DNA of 41,751 nt. It comes from Nitrosomonas sp. (GTDB lineage Bacteria; Pseudomonadota; Gammaproteobacteria; Burkholderiales; Nitrosomonadaceae). Position 1 is the first letter of the stretch. Each line of letters opens with the position of its first letter. Below the pieces are notes generated by a model. It made no database searches, had not been told where the DNA came from, and saw nothing but the letters and a program-made list of their open reading frames with translations. The position numbers and the translations under genes were made by a program. Shown here piece by piece: positions 6,026-13,932 of this stretch. Where the stretch lies: contig JAGRFM010000039.1 in assembly GCA_020446045.1 (NCBI GenBank), positions 1-41,751 on the forward strand. Direction: 5' to 3'.

Positions 6026-7210
6026 TTAAGCAACTTCCTGTAGATTCGTCAACAAATTCTTCAAGGCAATAACAACAGTGTCGTTTCCGATAGGAAATTC
6101 ATCAGTTCCACCATAGACTACATATTTTCGCGTAGCTTTAACATCCTCACAAGCCAGATGAAATCCTTTTTTTATTTTGGGCGCAACACTGTTTTTAATT
6201 TCAATTGCCCATAATTCATTGCTGGATAATTTAAGCAGCAAGTCAATTTCGGCACCCGCAGCTGTGCGATAGAAATAGGCTTCTACCTGACTCGACAAAA
6301 CCGAGAAAATATTCTCAATCACAAATCCTTCCCAACTCTTGCCTAGAACAGGGTTAGAAAGCAAGGAATCATAATTACTGATGCCGAGAAGCCTGTGTAA
6401 AATACCACTATCGCGGATATAGAAATGCGGTGACTTAACAAGACGTTTTTTGACGTTCGCATGCCACGGCTCAAGACGGCGCACCAGCAGCAAATCAACC
6501 AGGATATCAATGTAACTGGCTATTGTTTTTCCATCAACTTCAAGATTACCGCCCAATTTGGAAAAATTAACGTTTTCACCTTGCAAATGAGCCAACATCG
6601 TCCAGAGCCTGCGTAATCGCACCGCTGGAACACGAAACCCCATCTGCGGCACATCGCGCTCAAGATATGTGCGAATCAGGTTTTCAAGCCAATCCATACT
6701 GATCGAATCGGTTGTTGCCAGATAACTTTCAGGAAATCCACCGCGAAGCCATAATCGACGGATGTCTTCCAACTTGGAGGATGGAATCTCCAATATGTTT
6801 AAGCCGGACAGTTCGATATAATTGATGCGACCGGCCAGACTTTCCGATGACTGCCGAAGTAGATCAATAGATGCTGAACCCAAAAGCAAAAACTGTTCAC
6901 CCTTGCGCCCCATCCTTCTATTTTTATCAATCAAACCACGCAGCACCATGAACAAATCGGGAGAACGTTGTATTTCATCAACGATAACAAGCTTGTTACT
7001 ATGCATGGATAAAAATGCATAAGGGTCGCTCAGCTTCAGTAAATCTTCAGGATTCTCAAGATCCAGATAAAGCGCTGACCGGTTTTCGGCTAATGCCTGC
7101 GCAAGTGTCGTTTTTCCAACCTGGCGTGGCCCCAGCAGAGCGACTGCTGGCGTATGCAGCATTGTTCGTTCAACTTTGTTTGAAATCCACCGCTTTAACA
7201 TACCCTGCAT
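6026..7210 (-). CDS. AAA_14/DUF4143 ATP-binding protein
   Basis: The 394-residue protein has an AAA-type ATPase domain. Walker A is GPRQVGKTT near residue 27, Walker B is KLVIVDEIQ near residue 75, and sensor-like text LLGSASIDLL follows. The C-terminal DUF4143 has a restriction-endonuclease-like core with GAEIDLLL and WAIEIKNS (the D...ExK pattern). Such proteins are common in accessory DNA, often as single genes, and their role is not settled; some sit near toxin-antitoxin or defence genes as here. Two ATGs are possible (7210 and 7201), and the first was taken. It is convergent with brnTA and has no partner gene. Confidence 0.85.
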   Translation of the reverse strand: MQGMLKRWISNKVERTMLHTPAVALLGPRQVGKTTLAQALAENRSALYLDLENPEDLLKLSDPYAFLSMHSNKLVIVDEIQRSPDLFMVLRGLIDKNRRMGRKGEQFLLLGSASIDLLRQSSESLAGRINYIELSGLNILEIPSSKLEDIRRLWLRGGFPESYLATTDSISMDWLENLIRTYLERDVPQMGFRVPAVRLRRLWTMLAHLQGENVNFSKLGGNLEVDGKTIASYIDILVDLLLVRRLEPWHANVKKRLVKSPHFYIRDSGILHRLLGISNYDSLLSNPVLGKSWEGFVIENIFSVLSSQVEAYFYRTAAGAEIDLLLKLSSNELWAIEIKNSVAPKIKKGFHLACEDVKATRKYVVYGGTDEFPIGNDTVVIALKNLLTNLQEVA

Positions 7211-7379
7211 TTTCGTATATCAACTCCGAGAATACAAGGAAAGTCTTCTAATTATTATGGCGGGATCCGCAAAAGTTTGTGTCAGATTGCCGCAGCAATA
7301 CTATTAATTAGGGCTGTGTGACATCGGTTTTGGCTGCGAAAAGCGCCATAAGAATTTGATTTACAAATAACTATAATTT

Positions 7380-7695
7380 TCAGATTTGCTTCGTAATCAG
7401 TAGGCCCGCGGTTCGACACCCCTCATTTTTGCAGTATTGCAATGGCTCGCTACAAACGAGTTTCAGGACGGCTCTTTTGTGTTCCAGCCTGTCGGAGGCC
7501 CAGAGCTTCTGCGGGTTTGAGAGAAACATGAACGCAGTTCGATAGGTTTCTGCGGCGGATGCTCTCGACCTCCTGCTTGGCTGCTTCACGTTGCGCTCTC
7601 CACAAATCGGTAAAAATATCGGCGGACAAAAGCAGCATTTCCTTGGACGGCTTCATTTCACCAAGCAGTTTTTCAAAATCACGTTCCATCATCAT
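7380..7695 (-). pseudogene. remnant of a large serine recombinase (C-terminal part)
   Basis: Two frames together give the end of a large serine recombinase. From 7695 the phrase FEKLLGEMKPSKEMLLLSAD and FTDLWRAQREAAKQEVESIRRR is the typical segment before the coiled-coil. From about 7560 the other frame reads TAFMFLSNPQKLWASD, LEHKRAVLKLV and LQYCKNEGCRTA, the usual C-terminal tail. The coiled-coil between them is missing and the frame is broken, and the catalytic N-terminus and zinc domain are absent. It marks an earlier integrated element. A tRNA T-arm-like stretch (TTCGTAATCAGTAGG, then GGTTCGA) overlaps its end. Confidence 0.65.
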
Positions 7696-8037
7696 TCTTG
7701 CCGTGACACAGATAATATGCTTACAAACTACCCGTACCCCGCGACCAGCAGGAGGTCATGGGATGCATGCGGTACCGGAACATTAGTTATCGCGATCAAG
7801 CAGCAGTCTCCCGCCGCGCAAATAATCCTAAAAACTTCAGTTGACCGTAAAAAGAACAATCTCAAGGAAATTCTTTCACCCAAATGGTAGATTACACTAT
7901 GCTATTTATAGCACGCTGTTTTTTAATCTTTTCAGCGTTGCAATTTGTTGTAATAACTGGTTATTACCTCAATGCGCCTTGCCAAAAATAAAAAACAACA
8001 TACTCTAAACACCATCCAACTGAGGCTTTTAGGATAA
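7696..8037 (+). other. gene-free stretch between remnants
   Basis: No supportable gene is seen. Frames are short and lack family features. The first half is of average composition and the second half (about 7880-8030) is AT-rich. No terminator, tRNA or clear promoter stands out. It is probably decayed element DNA. Confidence 0.4.
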
Positions 8038-8040
8038 TCT

Positions 8041-8250
8041 ATCGGGTTCACCAAAAAACAGGTTGATGCGCAGATATTTTATACCGTGCAACTGGTCGAC
8101 GGCTTCAGTAATACGCAAGACAATATTTCCGGCAGACTCATCGATTTATTCTGGCAGAGCGGATTTACCGAAGTCAAACAATCCCAGACATCCAATACAA
8201 TTTTTGGCGCCTCATCAATCTACAGCGCATTAAAACCAGCGACCAATTAG
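8041..8250 (+). pseudogene. C-terminal stub of a class I SAM-dependent methyltransferase
   Basis: The 69 codons to TAG at 8248 read like the tail of a small-molecule methyltransferase: a segment with SNTQDNISGRLIDLFWQ, then SGFTEVKQSQTSNTIFGASS. In intact relatives this follows the SAM-binding Rossmann core, which is absent here. An in-frame TAA at 8035-8037 precedes it and there is no start codon. It ends seven bases before the convergent histidine kinase gene. Confidence 0.5.
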
Positions 8251-8257
8251 AGATCTG

Positions 8258-9724
8258 TTATTGCTGAATTGCCATACTGGGCGCACTTTCTTCTTCAATC
8301 TCCTTGGGTATTTGAATTTCTGGAAAAAAGATACTAAATGTGGTGCCTTCATCAGGTTCACTTGATACATTGATATCCAATTTGTTGTTTTCCGCTGCAA
8401 TTTTGACAATAGACAAGCCTATACCGCTCGTCGATTTATTATGCAATGCGGCACGAGGCGAATAAAAATATTCATTAAAAATATTTGGTAAATCGTTGGG
8501 ATCAATACCAATGCCATGATCCGTTACAGCAATCGTTGCAGTCTGTGATTTTGCATCAATCTGCGATGAAATTTCCACGATGCCGCCCTGATGTGAATAC
8601 GTAATCGCATTGGAAATAATGTTTTCCATTAAAATCTCTACCTGATCAGAAATACCCTGATAAATAAAATTATCAATGGAAAGATTAAGCACGATTTCCT
8701 TTGTATTAATAACCGGCGTCAACTTTTCCAGGCATTTTTGCAGTACCTTGCTGATATTGACCGATTTTGTTTCCGCATTACATGAACAGGTTTCTTTGAG
8801 CCGCTGCAACCTGAGCAGGTCCAGTATAAGCGCTGCCATGCTGGTTGCACGCCGGTCAATTTTTAATAGTGTTTCCTTCAACTCCGGTGGCACATCTCCA
8901 CAATATCCCCCCTTAATTAAATTGATTTTACTGCGGATCGCATCCAGTGGTGATTTCAACTGATGCGTCATCAGCACGGCGTATTGATCTTTTTCCTGTT
9001 GCGCCTGATTAATTCGTTTATAGGCTTCTGACAGTTGGCTTTCATGTGCTCTGACAACAAACGAAAGTCTGGAGACAACATACCAAACCGTAAAAAACAG
9101 AAAATTTAGCGAAAACATCCAGAAAAGCAGATGATTTTGGCTTTTGCTGTCATCCGCCAAAGCGGGATCAATTAAAATGGATTGTGGCAACTGAATGGAT
9201 AACGAATATTCCAGAATCAACACTATAATGTAGAAGACACTAACGATCGCCGCAACAATCAGACTCTCAAGTGTAGAAAAGAAAATGCACGCCAATGCAA
9301 TATGCAGAATATAAAAAAATGGCGCCGGCGTTGCAGTACTACCGACATAATGCACCACAAACGACAAACAGATCAGGTCCACAGTAATCTGCACCCAAAG
9401 ATTGATCGTTGGCGAGTTAAATCGGCTAGGCTTACAGTTATCCAATGCAAACCGGTAACCCAAATTGGCCAGACCAAGAATCAAAGTGATCACAATGGGC
9501 CAATTGTTCTCTTCAATAATACGAAACTGTATCAGCGTATCCGGCGTTAGCAGCGCCAATATATGGATAAAAATTAACGCACCGATAATTCCCCATCGAA
9601 AAATAATAAACCAGCGAATATTACTGGTTAAAATATCATCACTCAGCTTACATGCATTTTCTTTTATCGGTGGAAGAACTGCAGGAGATTGGTTTCTATT
9701 CCAGGAAAATTTAACGGTTGCCAT
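8258..9724 (-). CDS. membrane sensor histidine kinase
   Basis: The N-terminal half (residues about 35-225) has several hydrophobic segments, probably six helices, with little periplasmic domain, so the signal is likely sensed within the membrane. Then comes a coiled linker and HisKA with the phospho-acceptor His254 in MTHQLKSPL. The HATPase_c domain follows, with N-box NIISNAIT, G1 DHGIGID, the F-region IFNEYFY and G2 GIGLSIVK. All catalytic motifs are intact, so it should autophosphorylate. It is the second gene of an operon after the response regulator at 9770, with a 45-base gap. Confidence 0.93.
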   Translation of the reverse strand: MATVKFSWNRNQSPAVLPPIKENACKLSDDILTSNIRWFIIFRWGIIGALIFIHILALLTPDTLIQFRIIEENNWPIVITLILGLANLGYRFALDNCKPSRFNSPTINLWVQITVDLICLSFVVHYVGSTATPAPFFYILHIALACIFFSTLESLIVAAIVSVFYIIVLILEYSLSIQLPQSILIDPALADDSKSQNHLLFWMFSLNFLFFTVWYVVSRLSFVVRAHESQLSEAYKRINQAQQEKDQYAVLMTHQLKSPLDAIRSKINLIKGGYCGDVPPELKETLLKIDRRATSMAALILDLLRLQRLKETCSCNAETKSVNISKVLQKCLEKLTPVINTKEIVLNLSIDNFIYQGISDQVEILMENIISNAITYSHQGGIVEISSQIDAKSQTATIAVTDHGIGIDPNDLPNIFNEYFYSPRAALHNKSTSGIGLSIVKIAAENNKLDINVSSEPDEGTTFSIFFPEIQIPKEIEEESAPSMAIQQ

Positions 9725-9769
9725 AATGCAGTTCCTCTTCTCTTACTTTACTGAAAATGCTGATATATA

Positions 9770-10159
9770 TTAATTATTCCCAGCTGCCTGACCGAGACGG
9801 TCTTCAATAACACCCAGCAAACTTTCCGGTTCGACTGGTTTCTCCATGATACAAACCCAGTCATTTGAGTCTTTATCAAAGTAGGGCCTGATCATGTCTC
9901 CTAAAGAGGTCAGAAAAATGGTTTGAATTTTCGGATGGTTTTTATGAATCTCTGCATATGCCAATAACCCGGCATCCATGGACTCTACCATCACATCCAG
10001 GATGGCCAGATCGGGTGAGGTTGTACCTTTTTCCAAAGCAGCAATAAAATCCCGCATGGTCAGAAATTGCTCAACCTCGTATCCATTTTTTCGCAATATG
10101 CGACCGACTGCATCCCTGATATCAGAATCATCATCGACATGTGCAATTCGTTTGGTCAT
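9770..10159 (-). CDS. single-domain response regulator
   Basis: The 129 residues are one receiver domain: acidic pocket VDDD (residues 8-11), phospho-acceptor Asp55 in AILDVMV, Thr/Ser at IFLTS, and Lys in MEKPVEPESL. There is no output domain, so it acts by protein contact or as a phosphorelay intermediate. It is transcribed ahead of the kinase at 8258, its likely partner. The start ATG is supported by a purine-rich AGGGGAGAG about eight bases upstream. Confidence 0.92.
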   Translation of the reverse strand: MTKRIAHVDDDSDIRDAVGRILRKNGYEVEQFLTMRDFIAALEKGTTSPDLAILDVMVESMDAGLLAYAEIHKNHPKIQTIFLTSLGDMIRPYFDKDSNDWVCIMEKPVEPESLLGVIEDRLGQAAGNN

Positions 10160-10461
10160 GTTACTCTCCCCTTAGTTTTATACTGTACAAGATGATTCAC
10201 AAAAATATGCTATGTTTCACGCAAAGCATTAACTGCATCTTAATGAATTCTTGTTTCAGGATTTTTATTGTTATTCTGTAATCTTTCTGTTAATGCACTT
10301 ATTGTTTTTATATCCATTATATTGATATGTGTATAAAGAAAATGTGAAGAATCAGAAAAGAGATGATTGCGTAACTCATCAATCACGATCGTAATGATTT
10401 ATCCAGCATCGCGACTAACCGGCAAAAAATGTAACGCAATAAAGCAATAAATTTTAAAATC
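10160..10461 (+). other. divergent regulatory region between the response regulator and the arsenic operon
   Basis: The 302 bases hold no gene. The part near the arsenic operon has an 8-base palindrome ACGATCGT (10385-10392) within a larger imperfect dyad, 70 bases before the first gene. No recognisable ArsR-type box and no arsR gene are seen. The middle part is AT-rich and likely carries promoters for both directions, but no consensus pair is convincing. Confidence 0.4.
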
Positions 10462-11160
10462 ATGGATATAACACTCGTCTTGGTGCACAAGAAACCTGAA
10501 CTGGGAACAGGTAAGCAACGGCTTGCAGCCCAATTCGGCACTGAATTGACATTCCGGATTGCCCAGGCCCTACTGGCATGTGCACTGGAAGATGCCATCG
10601 AATGGCCTGACTCAGTAGTGCTTGCACCAGCAGAACCCTATGATACCGACTGGATGCAGGAACTGACCAACAGTTTTTCGCGAGATTTCACAGTTGTGCC
10701 GCAAATCGAAGGAAACCTAGGACAGCGATTGAATGCACTTGATCAAAAACTGCGCAGCCAGGGTTTGAAACATCTGGTTTACATCGGCAGTGACGCTCCA
10801 GGTTTAACAACTGAAGATTACGATACAGCACGTGAAGCACTGAATCATTACAATGTGGCGCTGATGCCTGCCATCGACGGCGGTGTCGTGTTAATGGCCA
10901 ACCGGGTTGCATGGCCTGATTTATCCGCGTTACCATGGAGCACCGAACAATTAGGAGCAGCGTTAGTCCGGAAATGCCAAATGGACATACATCCGGTACA
11001 TATCTTGCATAAAAGTTATGACATCGATGAACCGCAGGATTTTTTAAGACTGGTTAACCGACTAACAGCCGATGATCGTCCCTCACGGCGCACACTGCAT
11101 AAGTTAGCTGTTGAAATCGCATCAACCCAGAAAACCGGCCACAACCTATCGCATGCCTGA
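10462..11160 (+). CDS. arsenosugar-type glycosyltransferase, TIGR04282/DUF2064 family
   Basis: The 232-residue protein has the nucleotidyl/glycosyltransferase A-type fold of DUF2064: HKKPELGTGKQRLA (the usual PxPGxxKTRL place), GNLGQRLNAL, YIGSDAPGLT with the metal-binding Asp, and PAIDGGVVLMA. TIGR04282 members are annotated as arsenosugar-biosynthesis glycosyltransferases because they sit beside ArsM. The biochemical substrate is not proven. It heads the operon, and its stop overlaps the next gene start by eight bases. No strong SD precedes the ATG. Confidence 0.85.
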   Translation: MDITLVLVHKKPELGTGKQRLAAQFGTELTFRIAQALLACALEDAIEWPDSVVLAPAEPYDTDWMQELTNSFSRDFTVVPQIEGNLGQRLNALDQKLRSQGLKHLVYIGSDAPGLTTEDYDTAREALNHYNVALMPAIDGGVVLMANRVAWPDLSALPWSTEQLGAALVRKCQMDIHPVHILHKSYDIDEPQDFLRLVNRLTADDRPSRRTLHKLAVEIASTQKTGHNLSHA

Positions 11161-11863
11161 ATTTAGTATGATTATTCCCTGTTACCGGGACGAAGAAAGA
11201 CTGTCCAGTTTATTGGAACAATTGTGCAATCTTTCAAACAATGAACATGAAATTATTGTGGTTGACGGAGCTGCCAGCAAAATATGCCGCAATCTTTGCC
11301 GTACTTTTCAGGTGCGCTGGCTGCCCAGTCAACCATGTCGCGGGCAACAGTTAAAAGAAGGTGCTTCAGCGGCGAAGGGCAATGTATTATGGTTCCTCCA
11401 TGCAGACGTAAGGCTATCATTGCATTCTTTTTCAGCGATAACGCAAGCGGTTGAAAATGGCGCTTCCGGAGGATATTTCAAATTTCGTTTTGATTCACCG
11501 CGAAATTGGCAAGCTGATATTCTCGAACCGATTATCGCATTGCGCTGCCGCATCGGCGTACCTTATGGCGACCAGGGATTATTCTTTTTGCGCGAATGCT
11601 ATCACACAGTTGGCGGCCACGCGCCCTGGCCTTTATTCGAAGAAGTACCGCTGGTACGCAAAGCAAGACGCTATGGAAAATTTATCGCGTTAAATAAACC
11701 GATTTTTGTCAATTCACGCCGCTGGCAGCAGGAAGGCTGGTGGCAAAGAACGTGGCGCAACCGGGTATTAGCTTTACAATTTTTGTGTGGCGCTTCGCCT
11801 CAGCGGCTTGCAACGCGTTACAGCAACAAGACACCCAACCAACAATCCCGGATCGAATATTGA
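11153..11863 (+). CDS. family 2 glycosyltransferase, TIGR04283 arsenosugar type
   Basis: The GT-A glycosyltransferase begins MPEFSMIIPCYRDEERL and continues with HEIIVVDGA, a Q-rich acceptor segment (SQPCRGQQLKEGA) and the metal-binding triad LHADVRL. GYFKFRFDS and GVPYGDQGLFF follow, then the base motif PLFEEVPLV. The length of 236 residues fits the family. The start at 11153 is chosen because it overlaps the upstream stop and begins right at the conserved strand; an upstream ATG would add a basic tail not seen in relatives. It pairs with the DUF2064 gene, the two usually occurring together with ArsM. Confidence 0.88.
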   Translation: MPEFSMIIPCYRDEERLSSLLEQLCNLSNNEHEIIVVDGAASKICRNLCRTFQVRWLPSQPCRGQQLKEGASAAKGNVLWFLHADVRLSLHSFSAITQAVENGASGGYFKFRFDSPRNWQADILEPIIALRCRIGVPYGDQGLFFLRECYHTVGGHAPWPLFEEVPLVRKARRYGKFIALNKPIFVNSRRWQQEGWWQRTWRNRVLALQFLCGASPQRLATRYSNKTPNQQSRIEY

Positions 11864-11890
11864 TATCAATAAGTTTATTTTGAGGAAACT

Positions 11891-12949
11891 ATGCAAGAAA
11901 CTGTTCAAAAATATTATGGAGAAACATTGTCCGGTTCGCATGATTTGCAGACCAATGCCTGCTGCATTGATGCAAGATTGCCGGAATACATCAAACCATT
12001 ACTGGCCAAAGTGCATGATGAAGTATTGACACGCTACTATGGCTGCGGACTGGTTCTGCCGCAACATCTGAAAGGCATGACGATACTCGATCTCGGTTGC
12101 GGCGCTGGGCGTGATGTATATGTACTATCCCAACTCGTGGGCGAAAAAGGCAAAGTGATCGGTGTGGACATGACCGAAGAACAGCTTACCATCGCACGCA
12201 AACATGAAAAATTTCACCAGAAAGCGTTCGGTTATAAACACAGCAACGTGAAATTTTTGCGCGGCTATATCGAACAGCTTGACGCGTTGAATTTAACCGA
12301 TAACAGCATTGACCTGATTGTATCCAACTGTGTCATCAATCTGGCGCCGGACAAGGCGAAAGTATTACGCGAAGCCTACCGTGTCTTAAAACCGGGTGGA
12401 GAGCTTTATTTCTCAGACGTTTACAGCGACCGGCGCATTCCGGAAGAACTGATCAACGATCCGGTTTTGTACGGTGAATGCTTGAGCGGTGCATTGTACT
12501 GGAACGACTTTGTGCCGCTGGCGCGCGCGCAGGGTTTTATCGATCCGCGGTTGGTCGAAGATCGCCCGATCACCATTGACAATCCGCAGTTACAAGTCAA
12601 AACCGGCAACATCCGTTTTTATTCGGCCACCTACCGGTTGTTCAAGCTGCCTGAACTGGAACTGGCCTGCGAAGATCACGGTCAGTCGGTGGTTTATCGC
12701 GGCACGATACCCCATCATCCGCATGCCTTCGTGCTTGATAAACACCATATCATCGAAACCGGAAAACAATTCGCTGTGTGCGGCAATACCTGGCGCATGC
12801 TGCATGACACACGATTTGCCAAACATTTTGAATTTTATGGGAATTTTAACCGGCATTACGGCATTTTTCCGGGATGCGGCATGGGCATCCCGTTCGATGA
12901 CGACACAACCCGCACCAGCGGATCGACCCAAAGCGGTGGCTGCTGCTGA
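11891..12949 (+). CDS. arsM: arsenite S-adenosylmethionine methyltransferase
   Basis: The 352-residue protein has the SAM motif ILDLGCGAGRDVY near residue 68 and the acidic end of strand 2 (VIGVDMTEEQL). Its cysteines lie at CC 24-25, in SNCVINLAPDK and in YGECLSGALYW, the conserved As(III)-binding positions of ArsM. The C-terminal domain ends with FPGCGM and a terminal GGCC. ArsM methylates As(III) stepwise with SAM. The start at 11891 has GAGGAAA directly upstream. It lies between the glycosyltransferases and the radical SAM gene, so methylation is probably one step toward a larger organoarsenical rather than simple volatilisation. Confidence 0.93.
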   Translation: MQETVQKYYGETLSGSHDLQTNACCIDARLPEYIKPLLAKVHDEVLTRYYGCGLVLPQHLKGMTILDLGCGAGRDVYVLSQLVGEKGKVIGVDMTEEQLTIARKHEKFHQKAFGYKHSNVKFLRGYIEQLDALNLTDNSIDLIVSNCVINLAPDKAKVLREAYRVLKPGGELYFSDVYSDRRIPEELINDPVLYGECLSGALYWNDFVPLARAQGFIDPRLVEDRPITIDNPQLQVKTGNIRFYSATYRLFKLPELELACEDHGQSVVYRGTIPHHPHAFVLDKHHIIETGKQFAVCGNTWRMLHDTRFAKHFEFYGNFNRHYGIFPGCGMGIPFDDDTTRTSGSTQSGGCC

Positions 12950-12963
12950 CAGGATTGTTGATC

Positions 12964-13920
12964 ATGAATAGCAGCGATTCGGCAACGCTTAGTCAGAAAC
13001 CGGAAAAACAGCAAAACCGCTCACCGGATTGGGATCGGACTCCCGAAGGACATCCGCGTGGATTTATCCATACCCATGCACTCGACGAACTGTGGCTTCA
13101 CACCGGAACGGCGTGCAATCTGGCCTGCCCGTTTTGCCTGGAAGGCTCGAAACCCGGCGACAACCGGTTGCAATTAATGCGTTTTGACGATGCCAGGCCG
13201 TTTATCGACGAGGCAATAACACTGGGCGTCAAACAATTTTCGTTTACCGGCGGCGAACCGTTTATCAACAAGGATATCGTCCGAATCCTGGATTATGCAT
13301 TGCGTCAGCGTCCCTGCCTGGTACTGACAAATGCGACCGAACCACTAATAAAGCGTATCCGGCAATTGGAATCGTTACGCAAACATGCACACCCGCTGCA
13401 TTTCCGTGTCAGTCTCGATCATTACGATGCCGCAATACATGATCATGGGCGCGGTGAAGGCATGTTTGCCGAGGCGCTGGAAGGCATGCGGCAACTCCAT
13501 GCAATGGGATTTCACCTGTCGGTCGCCAATCAGATGATGCCGGATATGCCACCGGAGGTGGTAGCACAACGCTACGCTGACGTTTTTCTGCGTGCAAAAT
13601 TACCCAGAGATTTGCACCGTGTTGAATTTCCCGATTTTTATCCACCTGAAACCGTTGTTTCGGCACCACAGATCACCCAAAGCTGCATGACGGATTTCCA
13701 AACCGAAGCGTCGTGCCGTGAATTCATGTGTGCGTTCAGCCGTATGGTCGTCAAACAAAACAATCAATGCCGCGTTTATGCATGCACCTTGGTAGACGAT
13801 GACCCCGATTATGCGCTGGCTGACACATTAACCGAAAGCCTGCGGATACCCGTGAGCATGAAACACCACCGCTGTTACAGTTGTTTTAAATTCGGCGCTT
13901 CCTGCAGTGAAATGAAATAA
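12964..13920 (+). CDS. radical SAM enzyme with SPASM-like C-terminus, arsenic-operon partner
   Basis: The cluster-binding motif is CNLACPFC (Cys51, Cys55, Cys58; CX3CX2C). SAM-binding FTGGEP follows, and VLTNA and FRVSLDH lie in later strands of the partial barrel. The C-terminus has many Cys, ending in RCYSCFKFGASC (Cx2Cx6C), which suggests auxiliary iron-sulfur clusters. The start is ATG at 12964 with AGGA nine bases upstream. Arsenosugar operons usually carry the radical SAM protein ArsS, which joins arsenic to deoxyadenosine. This protein does not read like ArsS, so it may replace it or perform a different step. The gene follows arsM by 14 bases. Confidence 0.8.
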   Translation: MNSSDSATLSQKPEKQQNRSPDWDRTPEGHPRGFIHTHALDELWLHTGTACNLACPFCLEGSKPGDNRLQLMRFDDARPFIDEAITLGVKQFSFTGGEPFINKDIVRILDYALRQRPCLVLTNATEPLIKRIRQLESLRKHAHPLHFRVSLDHYDAAIHDHGRGEGMFAEALEGMRQLHAMGFHLSVANQMMPDMPPEVVAQRYADVFLRAKLPRDLHRVEFPDFYPPETVVSAPQITQSCMTDFQTEASCREFMCAFSRMVVKQNNQCRVYACTLVDDDPDYALADTLTESLRIPVSMKHHRCYSCFKFGASCSEMK

Positions 13921-13932
13921 CAGGATAGATTC

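Noticed and set aside
7381-7430. A complete tRNA gene
   Set aside because: Only a 3'-half resemblance exists. There is no D-arm or acceptor 5' strand, and the T-stem has mismatches.
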